Positions 7,823-17,156 are shown, counted from the stretch's first letter. The stretch: 64,000 bases of DNA from JAITVB01 sp031553805 (GCA_031553805.1 JAVBLC010000012.1:1-64000); one strand, 5' to 3'. Made by a program: numbers and translations. The notes: generated from the letters alone by a model not told the origin.

Positions 7823-8278
7823 ATGAAGAAGATGATTTTTGCGTGTCTTGTGGCCGCCGCAATATGTGCGGTCGGATGCGGTAGCCAACGGGGCCAGACG
7901 GCCGAAACCAAGGCTTCGGAACCGGAGAACAAACAACTGGCAGGCGGTGACCGCGACGACCACGGGTGTATCGGTTCGGCCGGTTACCAATGGTCGCAGG
8001 TCAAAAACGACTGCATCCGTATTTTTGAAGTCGGGACAAAACTGATTTCGGTCGAAAATCCACAGGCGACGTCGGTCGGATACCTGGTTTTCAGCTCCGA
8101 TTCGTCGCAGGCCGAGTTGTTCCTGCCCGGATCGGCAGGCGGCAAACTGCTGGTTCGCCCCGATGCAGGGAAATCCGAATGGCTAACCCCGCAGGGCAAT
8201 GAAATCTACCGCCTCAGCAGCGAAAATGGACGCTGGGTAGTCGAATTCCAAGGAAAACCGATCTACCGGCAGTCCTAA
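7823..8278 (+). CDS. Small lipoprotein with a conserved two-cysteine motif
   Basis: A 151-residue protein. The start at 7823 is chosen because it gives a proper lipoprotein signal (MKKMIFACLVAAAICAVGCG, lipid-modified Cys near residue 19). The longer open frame would begin upstream of the -7 box. The mature part contains HGCIGSAGYQWSQVKNDC, two cysteines 15 residues apart that look conserved, followed by a beta-rich stretch. I recognise the motif as recurrent in Bacteroidetes lipoproteins but know no function for it. It is a monocistronic gene ending in a hairpin terminator. Confidence 0.75.
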   Translation: MKKMIFACLVAAAICAVGCGSQRGQTAETKASEPENKQLAGGDRDDHGCIGSAGYQWSQVKNDCIRIFEVGTKLISVENPQATSVGYLVFSSDSSQAELFLPGSAGGKLLVRPDAGKSEWLTPQGNEIYRLSSENGRWVVEFQGKPIYRQS

Positions 8279-8299
8279 TCTTTTTGCTAATCCTCAAAA

Positions 8300-8335
8300 A
8301 GTCCCCTTGATGCGGCCCCGCACAAGGGGATTTTT
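8300..8335 (+). terminator. Terminator built from a GTGC-hairpin repeat
   Basis: TCCCCTTG (8301-8308) pairs with CAAGGGGA (8324-8331), followed by TTTTTT. Read on the minus strand, the same DNA is a member of the dispersed repeat (CCCCTTGTGCGGGG then a GC-rich tail). A repeat copy therefore seems to serve as the terminator of the lipoprotein gene. Confidence 0.75.
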
Positions 8336-8433
8336 TGTTGGTGCAACGGGTTGGGTCGCGGAGGAGCAACGTGTTTTACCACAGACTTTCCATTACAAAA
8401 TCCGACAACAGGCAAAAAGTTCCTATTTTTTCG

Positions 8434-8441
8434 TATTTTTG
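8434..8441 (+). promoter_or_regulatory. -7 box of the Gfo/Idh oxidoreductase gene
   Basis: TATTTTTG fits TAnnTTTG and lies 21 bp before the ATG at 8463. No -33 TTTG is present at 19 bp. The short leader supports the downstream start codon over the upstream in-frame one at 8307. Confidence 0.5.
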
Positions 8442-8462
8442 GTACCGTTAAATCTGACCCAT

Positions 8463-9503
8463 ATGAAAAAAATAAAGACAGGTATCGCCTCCTACGGCAT
8501 GTCGGGCAGCGTCTTTCACGCGCCATTCCTCGAAATAAACCCGAAATACGAGTTGGCGACCATCGTCGAACGCACGAAAAACCTCTCGCAAGCGACCTAC
8601 CCCAATGTCCGGATCGCGCGCTCGGTCGAAGAGATGATCGCCGACCCGTCGCTCGAACTGATCGTGGTCAACACCCCCCACCCGACCCACTTCGACTATT
8701 GCAAAAAAGCGCTCGAAGCCGGCAAGCACGTGGTGGTCGAAAAACCGTTTGTTTTCGGCGTCGAACACGCCGTCGAACTCAAGGAACTGGCCGAAAAAGT
8801 GGGCCGCAAACTGATCGTCTTCCAGAACCGCCGTTGGGACGGCGACTTTTTGACCACAAAAAAAGTAATTGAATCGGGCGCGCTGGGAAAGGTGACCGAG
8901 TTCATTACCTCCTACTTGCTGTTCCGTGGTCTGCGGGGCGACATCTGGAAAGAGGATCCGGTGGGCCGCACCGGGCTGACCTACGACCTGGGGTCACACC
9001 TGGTCGATCAGGTACTGCTGCTCTTCGGGATGCCCCAAGGCGTTTGGTCGACGATGGAAGTAATGCGCGACGGCAGCCGCATCGTCGACTATTTTACGAT
9101 CAATATGTTGTATGACGGCCTGAGGGTAATTGTAAAAGGCTCCTACGTTTCGCGCGGCGACACGACGCGTTTCATCGTCAACGGCCGCAACGGCTCGTTT
9201 GTCAAGTGCGGCCTCGACCCGCAGGAAGACCGGCTGAAGCTGGGCGAAATGCCCGGTTCGCCCGGCTGGGGCGAAGAGCCCGAATCGGCATGGGGCATCC
9301 TCAACACTACGACCGACGGCATCCACATCAAAGGGAAAGTAGAAACCGTGGCGGGCAACTATATGGATTTTTACGAAGCCGTGTACGACTGCATTCGCAA
9401 CGGAGCGCCCGAACCCGTCAAGACGGCCGAGGTGATCGACGAACTGCGCGTGCTCGAAGCCGCCCATGAAAGCCACGAAACGGGCCGGACGATCTGGTTC
9501 TAA
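8463..9503 (+). CDS. Gfo/Idh/MocA family oxidoreductase
   Basis: A 346-residue NAD(P)-dependent dehydrogenase of the glucose-fructose oxidoreductase / inositol dehydrogenase family. The N-terminal Rossmann domain starts KIKTGIASYGMSGSVFHAP. This is an atypical glycine motif shared by the YdgJ/YvaA-like branch. The EKP motif (VVVEKPF) is near residue 97, and the C-terminal alpha/beta domain includes GLTYDLGSHLVDQ. The substrate is probably a sugar or cyclitol but cannot be read from the sequence. A hypothetical gene begins 11 bp after its stop, suggesting one transcript. Confidence 0.92.
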   Translation: MKKIKTGIASYGMSGSVFHAPFLEINPKYELATIVERTKNLSQATYPNVRIARSVEEMIADPSLELIVVNTPHPTHFDYCKKALEAGKHVVVEKPFVFGVEHAVELKELAEKVGRKLIVFQNRRWDGDFLTTKKVIESGALGKVTEFITSYLLFRGLRGDIWKEDPVGRTGLTYDLGSHLVDQVLLLFGMPQGVWSTMEVMRDGSRIVDYFTINMLYDGLRVIVKGSYVSRGDTTRFIVNGRNGSFVKCGLDPQEDRLKLGEMPGSPGWGEEPESAWGILNTTTDGIHIKGKVETVAGNYMDFYEAVYDCIRNGAPEPVKTAEVIDELRVLEAAHESHETGRTIWF

Positions 9504-9514
9504 TAACCCGCCGC

Positions 9515-10048
9515 GTGACCCGGGAAGAATTTCAAAAAGAACTCGAAACAAGGTTTGAGCCGGGGGGCAAGACGCACTGGGCGCGCCTGATCCTCGACCA
9601 CGACCTGTGGACCGGGGCGATGGACCTTGCGTTGGGCAAGCGACCACCCGTGCCTTTCCGGGCGAGCTATGCACTCGAGGGAGCGTTTTTTGAAAACCCG
9701 GACGGGTTTGCGCCTTACCACCGGCGGTTTGTCCGCGATTTCTGTGCGGCGACCGACGAAAGCGTTTTTCGGCATTACGGAAAGATGATGGCCTGGTCGC
9801 TGAAAAGAAAGTGGCTGACGCTCACCAACGACGAAGCGACACAGGTGGCCGAAGCGGCCTGTGTGCGGCTGATCGACGCGCGGTTGCGGGTGGCGGTACG
9901 AGCGTGGTCACTCGAGGTGTTGCTCCTGCTGCGCGGCCGCGTGGCGTGGATCGACGAAGAGTGGCCGGGCATCATCGAAACCTTGCGGATCGACCCCTCG
10001 CCAGGGATACAGAGTTGCCTGCGGAGGCTGAAAAAGATCGGGGCTTGA
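9515..10048 (+). CDS. Conserved hypothetical protein downstream of the oxidoreductase
   Basis: A 177-residue, Trp- and Arg-rich, predicted all-helical soluble protein with no signal peptide. I recognise no named domain. Helical spacing in its second half (LIDARLRVAVRAWSLEVLLLL) resembles HEAT-like packing. The start is GTG, 11 bp after the oxidoreductase stop, with no better start nearby. Base composition matches its neighbours. Tight linkage to the oxidoreductase suggests a related job, which remains unknown. Confidence 0.7.
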   Translation: MTREEFQKELETRFEPGGKTHWARLILDHDLWTGAMDLALGKRPPVPFRASYALEGAFFENPDGFAPYHRRFVRDFCAATDESVFRHYGKMMAWSLKRKWLTLTNDEATQVAEAACVRLIDARLRVAVRAWSLEVLLLLRGRVAWIDEEWPGIIETLRIDPSPGIQSCLRRLKKIGA

Positions 10049-10124
10049 CGTTTAAGAGAAGACTGTGAAGATTATCTGATGTTACCCAAACTGACATGAA
10101 AGCAAATAAGAAATCACAAATGGA

Positions 10125-10589
10125 ATGATTACATACAGAAGAGCCGCTGTATCAGATGCGGAAAAACTTGCGGAAATACGCAGTATTTTCCTGAAAGAAA
10201 TCAATAACGTGCCATCAGAAGAGGATAGAATTATCGTTGAACAAACGAGTCTTGAATATTTCAAAAAAGCGCTCTCCGATGATACATTTATATCATGGAT
10301 TGCGCTTGACAACGAAGAAATTATAGCGACAAGCGGACTGACTTTTTCAGTAATTCCACCCTTGTTTCGTATTCCCGACGGAAAAGTTGCATTTATAATG
10401 AATATCTACACTTTTCCAACGTATCGCAATCGAGGGATTGGAACAGAATTATTCAAAAAAATTGTCGAGGAGGCTAAACAGCTTGGCTATAAAAAGATAA
10501 CGTTAAACGCTACTGATATGGGCAAACCACTTTATGAAAAGTACGGGTTTAAAGATGTCCATGGCGATATGGACTATTTTGTCAATTAA
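10125..10589 (+). CDS. GNAT family N-acetyltransferase (AT-rich)
   Basis: A 154-residue acetyltransferase. It has the acetyl-CoA-binding motif A (YTFPTYRNRGIGTELFKKIVEEA, residues near 104-126) and the typical end LYEKYGFKDV. The substrate is unknown. The gene and its flanks (about 10060-10640) are clearly richer in A and T, with different codon use (many AAA, ATA, GAA), than the surrounding GC-rich genes. This suggests recent horizontal acquisition. It stands alone and is followed by a two-way terminator. Confidence 0.88.
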   Translation: MITYRRAAVSDAEKLAEIRSIFLKEINNVPSEEDRIIVEQTSLEYFKKALSDDTFISWIALDNEEIIATSGLTFSVIPPLFRIPDGKVAFIMNIYTFPTYRNRGIGTELFKKIVEEAKQLGYKKITLNATDMGKPLYEKYGFKDVHGDMDYFVN

Positions 10590-10687
10590 ATCAAGGCCGA
10601 AAGACAAAGGGGAAAACCAAGTACAAACACTCAAAATCTGCTACTCCTTTGGGGTTCGATAGCTTACTTGTTCTCAACTTCCCAAAA

Positions 10688-10724
10688 CAAAATCCCCTTA
10701 GGCATTGGCCTAAGGGGATTTTGT
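10688..10724. terminator. Bidirectional terminator between the acetyltransferase and GH28 genes
   Basis: AAAATCCCCTTAGGC and GCCTAAGGGGATTTTG form a long perfect stem with an ATTG loop, bordered by A-run and T-run. It separates two convergent genes. A GTGC-hairpin repeat copy follows at once (10733-10757). Confidence 0.85.
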
Positions 10725-10730
10725 TTTGAA

Positions 10731-10757
10731 AAATCTCCCTGTGCGGGGACGCACTTA
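10731..10757 (+). repeat. GTGC-hairpin repeat copy
   Basis: AAATCTCCCTGTGCGGGGAC followed by GCACTT: stem CTCCC/GGGGA(C) with GTGC in the loop. Its last bases touch the 3' end of the convergent GH28 gene. Confidence 0.75.
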
Positions 10758-12275
10758 TTCGAAAGCGAAGTTGAACGTGACGTTTTCGAATTTCAGGTTC
10801 TGGGCGTTGGTCGCTTCCATCGTCTTGTCCTGGGCGTTGATCTGGATATTACGCAGCGTAAAATCTTTCACGTCGAGAATGCGGAACGTGCGGCCGGTGT
10901 TGACTTTCACGTTCTCGATCAGCACATTCGTCAGCGGCATCTCGGGAATGCAGTTGGCCACGATGAATTGGCGGGTCGATTCGATGTCGAGGTCGCGGAT
11001 AAAGGTGTTGCTGAACGAAGGCGTCAACTCGTTGACGGCCCGCAGCGGAGTGCGTGCAGCCAGTTCGCCGACGTAGGTGGCGCTGCCCAGCAGGTCCCAC
11101 TCGATCGAACAACCGCCGCGGGTCATCCGGATGCGTTCGAAATAGAGGTTCTCGCCCCCACCGCCACGCGGACGGCGCGTCTTGAAGCGGATGCCGCGGT
11201 CGGTGCCGTCGAAGACACAGTCGTGGAGGTAAACGTTGCGGATGAAACCGGCGGTTTCGCTGCCGCAGGTGATCGCTCCGTGGCCCCGGCGGGCGAGACA
11301 GTAGCGCACCACGATGTTTTCGGTCGGACGATTCACCCGGCGGCCGTCCTGGTCGCGCCCCGATTTGAGCGTGAAGCAGTCGTCGCCGCAGCTCAGGGTC
11401 GAATACTCGATCAGCACGTTGCGCGACGATTCGATGTCGATGCCGTCGCCCGTGGGAATTCCGACCGACTCGACCGAAATGCCGCGGATAATCACCCCGT
11501 CGCAATAGATGGGCACGATGTTCCAAGTGACGCATTTTTCAATCGAGATCTCCTCGATCAGCACATTCTTGCAGTTGACCAGGCAAAGCACTTTCGGCTT
11601 ATAAAAGAAATGGCCGTTGACCCCGTCATAGACACGGGTTTCGACCGGGCTATTCTGGTCGATGGCGACCTCAACCACCCCTTTCGGGCCGGGCAACGTG
11701 CGCACGGGGGCATCCATCGGCGGGCCGACGATCTTTCCCTTGCCCGTAACGGCAATGTTCTCTGCGCCGTTGGCATAGATAAAACCGCCGGACGACATCA
11801 CCTCTATCCCCTCGACGCGGGTAAACACCGCCGGCAGGAAATCCTCGGCGCGGCCCCCGAAATGGAGTTCGGCGCCGGTAGCCAGGTGGAGGTTGACGTT
11901 GCTCTTGAGGGTCAGGCGGCTCGTCTGCCACACCCCGGCCGGGACGAGCACCGTCCCGCCACCGCGTTTGCTCACGTCGTCGATCGCCTTCTGGATCACT
12001 TTGGTGGCGTTAACACCCGCTTTGGCGCCCCGTTTCGAGATATCGAAGGTCAGCGCCGGGAAGACCGGTTTTTGCAACTGGGGCATATCGAACGGCGCTT
12101 TGATGGGCGCGATCTCGGCAGGCAGGACACCGGCCCCGACCTGGTCGATCGTCGCCACGGGTTTCGAGCGATCGACACCCCACACCTCCTGTGCCGAGAT
12201 TTTTCCACAAACCAACTGAACGGCCGCCAACGCCACGATCACGCTACACTTCATTCCTGTTTTTGTCTTCATCAT
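10755..12275 (-). CDS. Glycoside hydrolase family 28 (polygalacturonase-like)
   Basis: A 506-residue exported parallel beta-helix enzyme. It has a signal peptide (residues 1-29, ending KISAQ). GH28 catalytic motifs are in order: GDGIDIESS (aspartate), CGDDCFTLKSG (paired aspartates), GHGAITCGSE (catalytic His) and RFKTRRPRGG. The family hydrolyses galacturonic-acid linkages in homogalacturonan or rhamnogalacturonan. It follows SusD on the same strand across a 175-bp gap holding a terminator-like hairpin, so it is likely expressed at a lower level from the SusC promoter. Confidence 0.93.
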   Translation of the reverse strand: MMKTKTGMKCSVIVALAAVQLVCGKISAQEVWGVDRSKPVATIDQVGAGVLPAEIAPIKAPFDMPQLQKPVFPALTFDISKRGAKAGVNATKVIQKAIDDVSKRGGGTVLVPAGVWQTSRLTLKSNVNLHLATGAELHFGGRAEDFLPAVFTRVEGIEVMSSGGFIYANGAENIAVTGKGKIVGPPMDAPVRTLPGPKGVVEVAIDQNSPVETRVYDGVNGHFFYKPKVLCLVNCKNVLIEEISIEKCVTWNIVPIYCDGVIIRGISVESVGIPTGDGIDIESSRNVLIEYSTLSCGDDCFTLKSGRDQDGRRVNRPTENIVVRYCLARRGHGAITCGSETAGFIRNVYLHDCVFDGTDRGIRFKTRRPRGGGGENLYFERIRMTRGGCSIEWDLLGSATYVGELAARTPLRAVNELTPSFSNTFIRDLDIESTRQFIVANCIPEMPLTNVLIENVKVNTGRTFRILDVKDFTLRNIQINAQDKTMEATNAQNLKFENVTFNFAFE

Positions 12276-12361
12276 ATTTTGATTAAAGTTTTATATCGTT
12301 ACAAAGGAAGAGAATTTTTCGATTATTTTCGATCCAATCCTGTTGAAAAATCTTCCTGCAA

Positions 12362-12403
12362 AAAACTTCTGGCCGGCCGGCAAGCCGTACGACCAGAAGT
12401 TTT
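12362..12403 (-). terminator. Terminator or attenuator between susD-like and GH28 genes
   Basis: On the minus strand AAAACTTCTGG pairs with CCAGAAGTTTT, and TTTTTTGC follows. A second GA/CT-rich hairpin lies just before it (12406-12440). Placed after SusD and before GH28, it would cut most transcripts after the binding proteins. Confidence 0.7.
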
Positions 12404-12450
12404 GAAGGGAGAGGGAGGGTGGGACATCCCTCTTCCCTTTTACAGCGCGG

Positions 12451-14061
12451 CTACAACGGGTAGCGCGAATCAGTGACGTTATCCGGATTCTGTTCCAGCG
12501 CCGGATTCGATTTCATATCATTGGTCGGGATCTTCCACAGGAAGCTCTTCTGCGGCACAAATTCAAGCGGCAGGTACTGGTAGACCTTGGCGGCGTTGCC
12601 AGCACGGACTTCTTGGTAGACCAGCTTGCCCAGGCGGTCGGTGCGCAACCCGTCGTAATAGAGTTGTCCCTCGCCCACGAATTCCCATGCACGCTCCTGG
12701 TAGACCGCATCGTCAAACGCTTCTTTTGTCAGCGTACCGAAAGCGGCCAGGCCGGCGCGGGTGTGGACCTTGTTGAGCTTGGCCAGGGCGTCGGCCGTCG
12801 GGCCCTCGAGGTGATTCACCACTTCGGCATAGTCGAGCAGCACGTCGGCAAAACGGATCATCGGTGTATTTACTTTCGAACAATTATTGCTAAAGGCCTG
12901 GTCGGTACGGTCATACCACTTCAGGTAGCCGGGACACGAACTCTGCCAGCCTTTCGAACCGGGGAAAACCCCCTTGTCCTCGGGCACAAACGTAATCACC
13001 TTATTGGCGTTCGACGCGTAGAACTCAGTCAGGTAGGTCTCCTTGCGCACGTCATTATCGCCATACGAAAGGTAGGCTGAGATCGACGGGCCGGTACGCA
13101 AGTAGTGGAGGCTGCCCAATTCCTTGAGCTGGGCATTCACCACCCCGAAGTAGAGGGTAATCCCGTTGTTGCGGTCCACGCCGTACTGGATTTCAAAAAT
13201 CGACTCGATGCCATTCTTGTTCTTCGTGTTGAACCAATACCACAGGTCCTTGAAATCGGGTTGCAGGTCATAGATGCCCGACGAAATCACGTCGCCCAGG
13301 TACTTCTTGGCCTCGGTGAAGAACGAAGTGTTGCTCTCCATGCAACCGCGCCAGAGGTAGATGTCGCCCAGCAGGGCCTGACAGGCGCCTTTCGAGGCTT
13401 TCCATACGTTGTCGGCCGAATACTGGGTTTTCGAAGGCAGTGTTTCGACACCGAATTTCAGGTCGCCGATGATCTGTTCGTAGTTCTCGGCCACCGTTGC
13501 GGCACGGGGAATCTCCAGTCCGCTCAGGCTGGTGGTCATGCCCTGCGGGATGGGAATAGGGCCGTGCAACTTTACCAGAATATAGTTGGCATAGGCACGC
13601 AGGAAGCGCACTTCGGCAAACATCTGCTTCTTCTTCGTTTCGTCCATGTTCACGCCTTCGCCGCGGGCCAGCACGATGTTGGCTTCGTTGACAACCTTGA
13701 AACCATCGGCCCAACGCGACGGGCCATAGCCGATATCGGGGTTGTTGACCCCGACCCAGGCCTTGGTCTTGGGCATATCGCCCTTGGTGTTGGTCGGTGC
13801 GCCGTAGGGGGTGGCGGATTCGATAGCCATCATGTAGGAGCTATTGATCATACGCCCGAACTGTTCGTAGACCGAACGCACGGCCATCTCCATCTGGTTG
13901 GCATCCTTGTAGAAACTGTTCGGGTCGATGAAAGTATAAGGCTCTTCATCGAGATTGAAACACCCGTTCAGGGCGGGAACAGCCAGGGCGATCAACGCAA
14001 TGCGTTTGGCCCTCTTCCATAGCCGGTTCCCGTTGGCTGTTTTATTCAATATGTTTTTCAT
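12451..14061 (-). CDS. SusD/RagB family nutrient-binding outer membrane lipoprotein
   Basis: A 536-residue SusD homologue. Signal peptide with lipobox (ALNGC, Cys near residue 34). The mature start CFNLDEEPYTFIDPNSFYKD is typical. TPR-like helices follow, then the C-terminal SusD block (MIRFADVLLDYAEVVNH near residue 400; QERAWEFVGEGQLYYDGLR near 480). It caps the SusC barrel and captures oligosaccharide outside the cell. It starts 17 bp after the SusC stop. By the neighbouring GH28, the ligand is probably a pectin fragment. Confidence 0.95.
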   Translation of the reverse strand: MKNILNKTANGNRLWKRAKRIALIALAVPALNGCFNLDEEPYTFIDPNSFYKDANQMEMAVRSVYEQFGRMINSSYMMAIESATPYGAPTNTKGDMPKTKAWVGVNNPDIGYGPSRWADGFKVVNEANIVLARGEGVNMDETKKKQMFAEVRFLRAYANYILVKLHGPIPIPQGMTTSLSGLEIPRAATVAENYEQIIGDLKFGVETLPSKTQYSADNVWKASKGACQALLGDIYLWRGCMESNTSFFTEAKKYLGDVISSGIYDLQPDFKDLWYWFNTKNKNGIESIFEIQYGVDRNNGITLYFGVVNAQLKELGSLHYLRTGPSISAYLSYGDNDVRKETYLTEFYASNANKVITFVPEDKGVFPGSKGWQSSCPGYLKWYDRTDQAFSNNCSKVNTPMIRFADVLLDYAEVVNHLEGPTADALAKLNKVHTRAGLAAFGTLTKEAFDDAVYQERAWEFVGEGQLYYDGLRTDRLGKLVYQEVRAGNAAKVYQYLPLEFVPQKSFLWKIPTNDMKSNPALEQNPDNVTDSRYPL

Positions 14062-14078
14062 TGTTTTTCGGAATTAGG

Positions 14079-17000
14079 TTAGAATCTTGCGTTGATACCA
14101 AAGGTCATGATCTTAGACCACGGGTAGCTGTCGTCCCCGTTTTCGGGGTTATACCCGGCGTGGTTGCTGAAGCTGACGTAATTCTGGGCATTGATATAGA
14201 CCCGCATATCTTTCAGCATACCGGCCTTAAACTGGTAGCTCAACTGAATATTTTTCAGGATAAAGTAGTTCCAGTGGGCATTGGTGCGGTCGGAAGCATA
14301 GACGTTCTTGGCACCCACGCGCGGCAGCGAACCGTTGGGATTCGTTTCGCTCCACATTTTGGCGTAAGCCTCTTTCGAACAGTTGAGGTAGCGGTTGATC
14401 ATCTGGTTGTCGCCCCACATCGAGTAGCCCGAAATGTTCCCGTAAGAGAACGCCCCGCTCGATTCGCTCCATTGGTCGGCCTGTCCGCCGAGTACCGAAG
14501 CATAGTCGTAGGCACCCTGGCCGAAGATATCGAGCGTGAAGTTCTTGTAAGACATATTGACCGTCAAACCGTAGATGAGTTTGGGTTCGACCGAGCCGAA
14601 ACAGATGAAGTCGTCGGCATTGATGATCTTGTCACCGCTCGGGTCGGCGTTCGGGTTCGAATGGTTTTTGTACATTTCAGCCCCCAGGTGCGACGATTCG
14701 CTGGTCACACGGCTGGTATAGTCGGTCAGTTGATCCTGGGTGCGGATGATGCCCGCCGATTCACGTCCCCAAACGGAGTTCACCGGGTAGCCCACCGTCA
14801 GGAATCGGCCGATCCCGCTCTGCGAGGTAAACGAGGGGATCTGGTTGACATTGCCGTAGAGCTTCGAAATCTCGTTTTTGTTGTGCGACATATTGACCGA
14901 AGCGTCGAGTTTGAAAGCGCGGTCGATCACGCGTCCGCCCACGGTCAGTTCCACCCCGTTGTTCTTCACCTCACCCACGTTGCTCAAGATCGAAGAGAAA
15001 CCCGAAGTGGTGGGAATGGGCACGCTGTAGAGCAAGTCGCTGGTGATGCGGTTATAGTAGTCGAAGTTAATGTGCAGGCGGTTCCAGAACGAAAGGTCAA
15101 ACCCGAGGTCAAACTGCTTGGTGCGTTCCCATTTCAGGTCCGAGTTACCGATCGTTTCGGTATAGCCTTTCAGGATCACGTCGTTGTAGATGTAGTTAGC
15201 GGCGGTCAGACGCGGCAACGACTGGTAGTTCCCGATCTCCTGGTTACCGGTCACCCCGTAGCTGGCACGGATTTTCAGCGCTGAAATGGCGTGTACGTTC
15301 TTCATAAAGTTTTCCTGGTCGATGCGCCAGCCGAGGCCCAGCGAGGGGAAGAACCCGTACTTGTTGTTCTCTCCGAAGCGCGACGAACCGTCGTAACGTC
15401 CGGTAGCGGTCAGCAGGTAACGATCCTTAAACGAATAGGTGACACGAGCCGTTACCGACACCAGCTTATTGCTGTTCTTGGTCGAACTGTAAGAGATCGT
15501 CCCCTTGTCGCCTTGGCTTTCGTCCCAGGCGCCTGTTTGATCGTTCTGGAAACCGGCGATCGAGTTGCTCAGGCTTTCGTTGGTGTAGTCCTGGTAGGAG
15601 TAAACACCGACAGCCGAGAAACGGTGCTGGCCCCACTGGTTGTTGTAGGAAAGCTGGTTCTCAGTGATGCGGCTGATCCCGCGGCTGTAGTTGTTACCAC
15701 CGTTGCCAGTACCCTTCTTGACGTTCGAGGGAGCTTCCGAAGTAGTGTAGTTGTACCCCCGATTATCGCGGATATCCATCCCCCAGTTGGTGCGAAATTT
15801 CAGGTTTTTGGCCAACTGGAATTCAGCGTAAATGTCGCCAAGCACACGCAGGGGTTTCGACGAGTTGGTCTTGGTCTGCGATTCGAGTACGGGATTGAAG
15901 TCGCCCTCGATGTAGGTGCCGTAGAACGCATCCTGCGAAGAAATGAAATAGCTGCCGTCCGCGTTATAGAGCGGCATCGTCGGCCAACCGCGTTGGAAAA
16001 TACCCGACATCACGTTGCCGCCCATCGCGTCGTTGCGTTCAGAATAGGACAACTGGATGTGGCTGCCGATCGTGATCCACTTATTAAACTTGTGGTTCAG
16101 GTTGTTGTGGAGGGTCAGGCGGTTAAAGTCAGTCCCGGCTACCAGTCCGTCCTGATCGTAGTAACCAAACGAGAGCATGTAGCTCGTGCGTTCGTTCGCG
16201 CCGTCCATCGACACCGCATAGTTCTGCACCAGGGCGCTGCTCTTGAGAATCTCTTTCTGCCAGTTGGTGTTGGCGGTCGGCACAAAGCCCGCGGCAAAAG
16301 GAGCCTTGCCGCCGCGGAAAGTATATTGTTCGTTGATATATCCTACGAATTCCGAAGCTTCGAGCTGGTCGATCAGCCCTTCGGGGGTCTGGATCCCGAC
16401 GGAAGCCGTCACCGAGAGGTTGCTGCGCCCGGCCGAGCCCGACTTGGTGGTAATGAGCACCACGCCGTTGGCCCCGCGCGAACCGTAGATCGCGGTAGCC
16501 GAGGCGTCCTTAAGGATTTCCATTGATGCGATGTCGGCCGTGTTGATGTCGTTCAGGTTACCCGACATCAGCGGGAAACCGTCGACCACGAACAGCGGAG
16601 TGTTGTTGGCTGTGATCGAGCCCGAACCACGGATACGCATCACCGGTTCGGCACCCGGCACGTTGCTCGAGAAGACGGCCACACCGGCGGCACGGCCCTG
16701 CAGCGCTTCGAGCGGGTTGATGGTGGTTACCGCAGCCAGATCGCCCGGTTTGACCTGGGTCACCGAGCCGGTCACGTCGCTCTTGCGCTGCGTGCCGTAG
16801 CCGACTACCACCACCTCGTCGATGATTTCAGAATCTTCTTCGAGGATCACCACCACCGAGGTGCGCCCGGCCACGGGCACTTCCTTGGTGTTGAAGCCCA
16901 CGAACGAAACCACCAGGGTGGCATTCGCCGGGACGTTGATCGCAAAGTTACCGTTGTTGTCGGTACTTGCCCCCACCGACGGGTTGTTTTTGAGCACAAC

Positions 17001-17156
17001 CGAAGCGCCGTAGATCGGGGCCCCGGAAGTTTCGGTCACCTGTCCGGTGATCCGCTGTTGCGCCCAAGAAGCCGCGGATATTCCTACCAGGCATAGCAGC
17101 AGAAAGATCCTTTTTGCCAAACGGCCGGCCAACCGTTCTTGGTACATCTTCTTCAT
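14079..17156 (-). CDS. SusC/RagA family TonB-linked outer membrane transporter
   Basis: A 1025-residue TonB-dependent transporter. Order: signal peptide (about 1-32), carboxypeptidase-regulatory-like domain (ITGQVTETSGAPIYGASVV), TonB box/plug start (DEVVVVGYGTQRKSDVTGS near 115), plug (ISGSGS-like MRIRGSGSITANNTPLFVVD), and a 22-strand barrel ending in aromatic Phe (TFGINARF). There is no N-terminal STN domain, so it is not the sigma/anti-sigma signalling type. It is the first gene of the SusC-SusD-GH28 locus. No dedicated regulator is adjacent. The 5' leader carries paired operator-like repeats. Confidence 0.96.
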   Translation of the reverse strand: MKKMYQERLAGRLAKRIFLLLCLVGISAASWAQQRITGQVTETSGAPIYGASVVLKNNPSVGASTDNNGNFAINVPANATLVVSFVGFNTKEVPVAGRTSVVVILEEDSEIIDEVVVVGYGTQRKSDVTGSVTQVKPGDLAAVTTINPLEALQGRAAGVAVFSSNVPGAEPVMRIRGSGSITANNTPLFVVDGFPLMSGNLNDINTADIASMEILKDASATAIYGSRGANGVVLITTKSGSAGRSNLSVTASVGIQTPEGLIDQLEASEFVGYINEQYTFRGGKAPFAAGFVPTANTNWQKEILKSSALVQNYAVSMDGANERTSYMLSFGYYDQDGLVAGTDFNRLTLHNNLNHKFNKWITIGSHIQLSYSERNDAMGGNVMSGIFQRGWPTMPLYNADGSYFISSQDAFYGTYIEGDFNPVLESQTKTNSSKPLRVLGDIYAEFQLAKNLKFRTNWGMDIRDNRGYNYTTSEAPSNVKKGTGNGGNNYSRGISRITENQLSYNNQWGQHRFSAVGVYSYQDYTNESLSNSIAGFQNDQTGAWDESQGDKGTISYSSTKNSNKLVSVTARVTYSFKDRYLLTATGRYDGSSRFGENNKYGFFPSLGLGWRIDQENFMKNVHAISALKIRASYGVTGNQEIGNYQSLPRLTAANYIYNDVILKGYTETIGNSDLKWERTKQFDLGFDLSFWNRLHINFDYYNRITSDLLYSVPIPTTSGFSSILSNVGEVKNNGVELTVGGRVIDRAFKLDASVNMSHNKNEISKLYGNVNQIPSFTSQSGIGRFLTVGYPVNSVWGRESAGIIRTQDQLTDYTSRVTSESSHLGAEMYKNHSNPNADPSGDKIINADDFICFGSVEPKLIYGLTVNMSYKNFTLDIFGQGAYDYASVLGGQADQWSESSGAFSYGNISGYSMWGDNQMINRYLNCSKEAYAKMWSETNPNGSLPRVGAKNVYASDRTNAHWNYFILKNIQLSYQFKAGMLKDMRVYINAQNYVSFSNHAGYNPENGDDSYPWSKIMTFGINARF

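Noticed and set aside
10668..12476. A 602-codon plus-strand open frame opposite GH28
   Set aside because: Runs through the terminators on both sides and mirrors GH28 codons.
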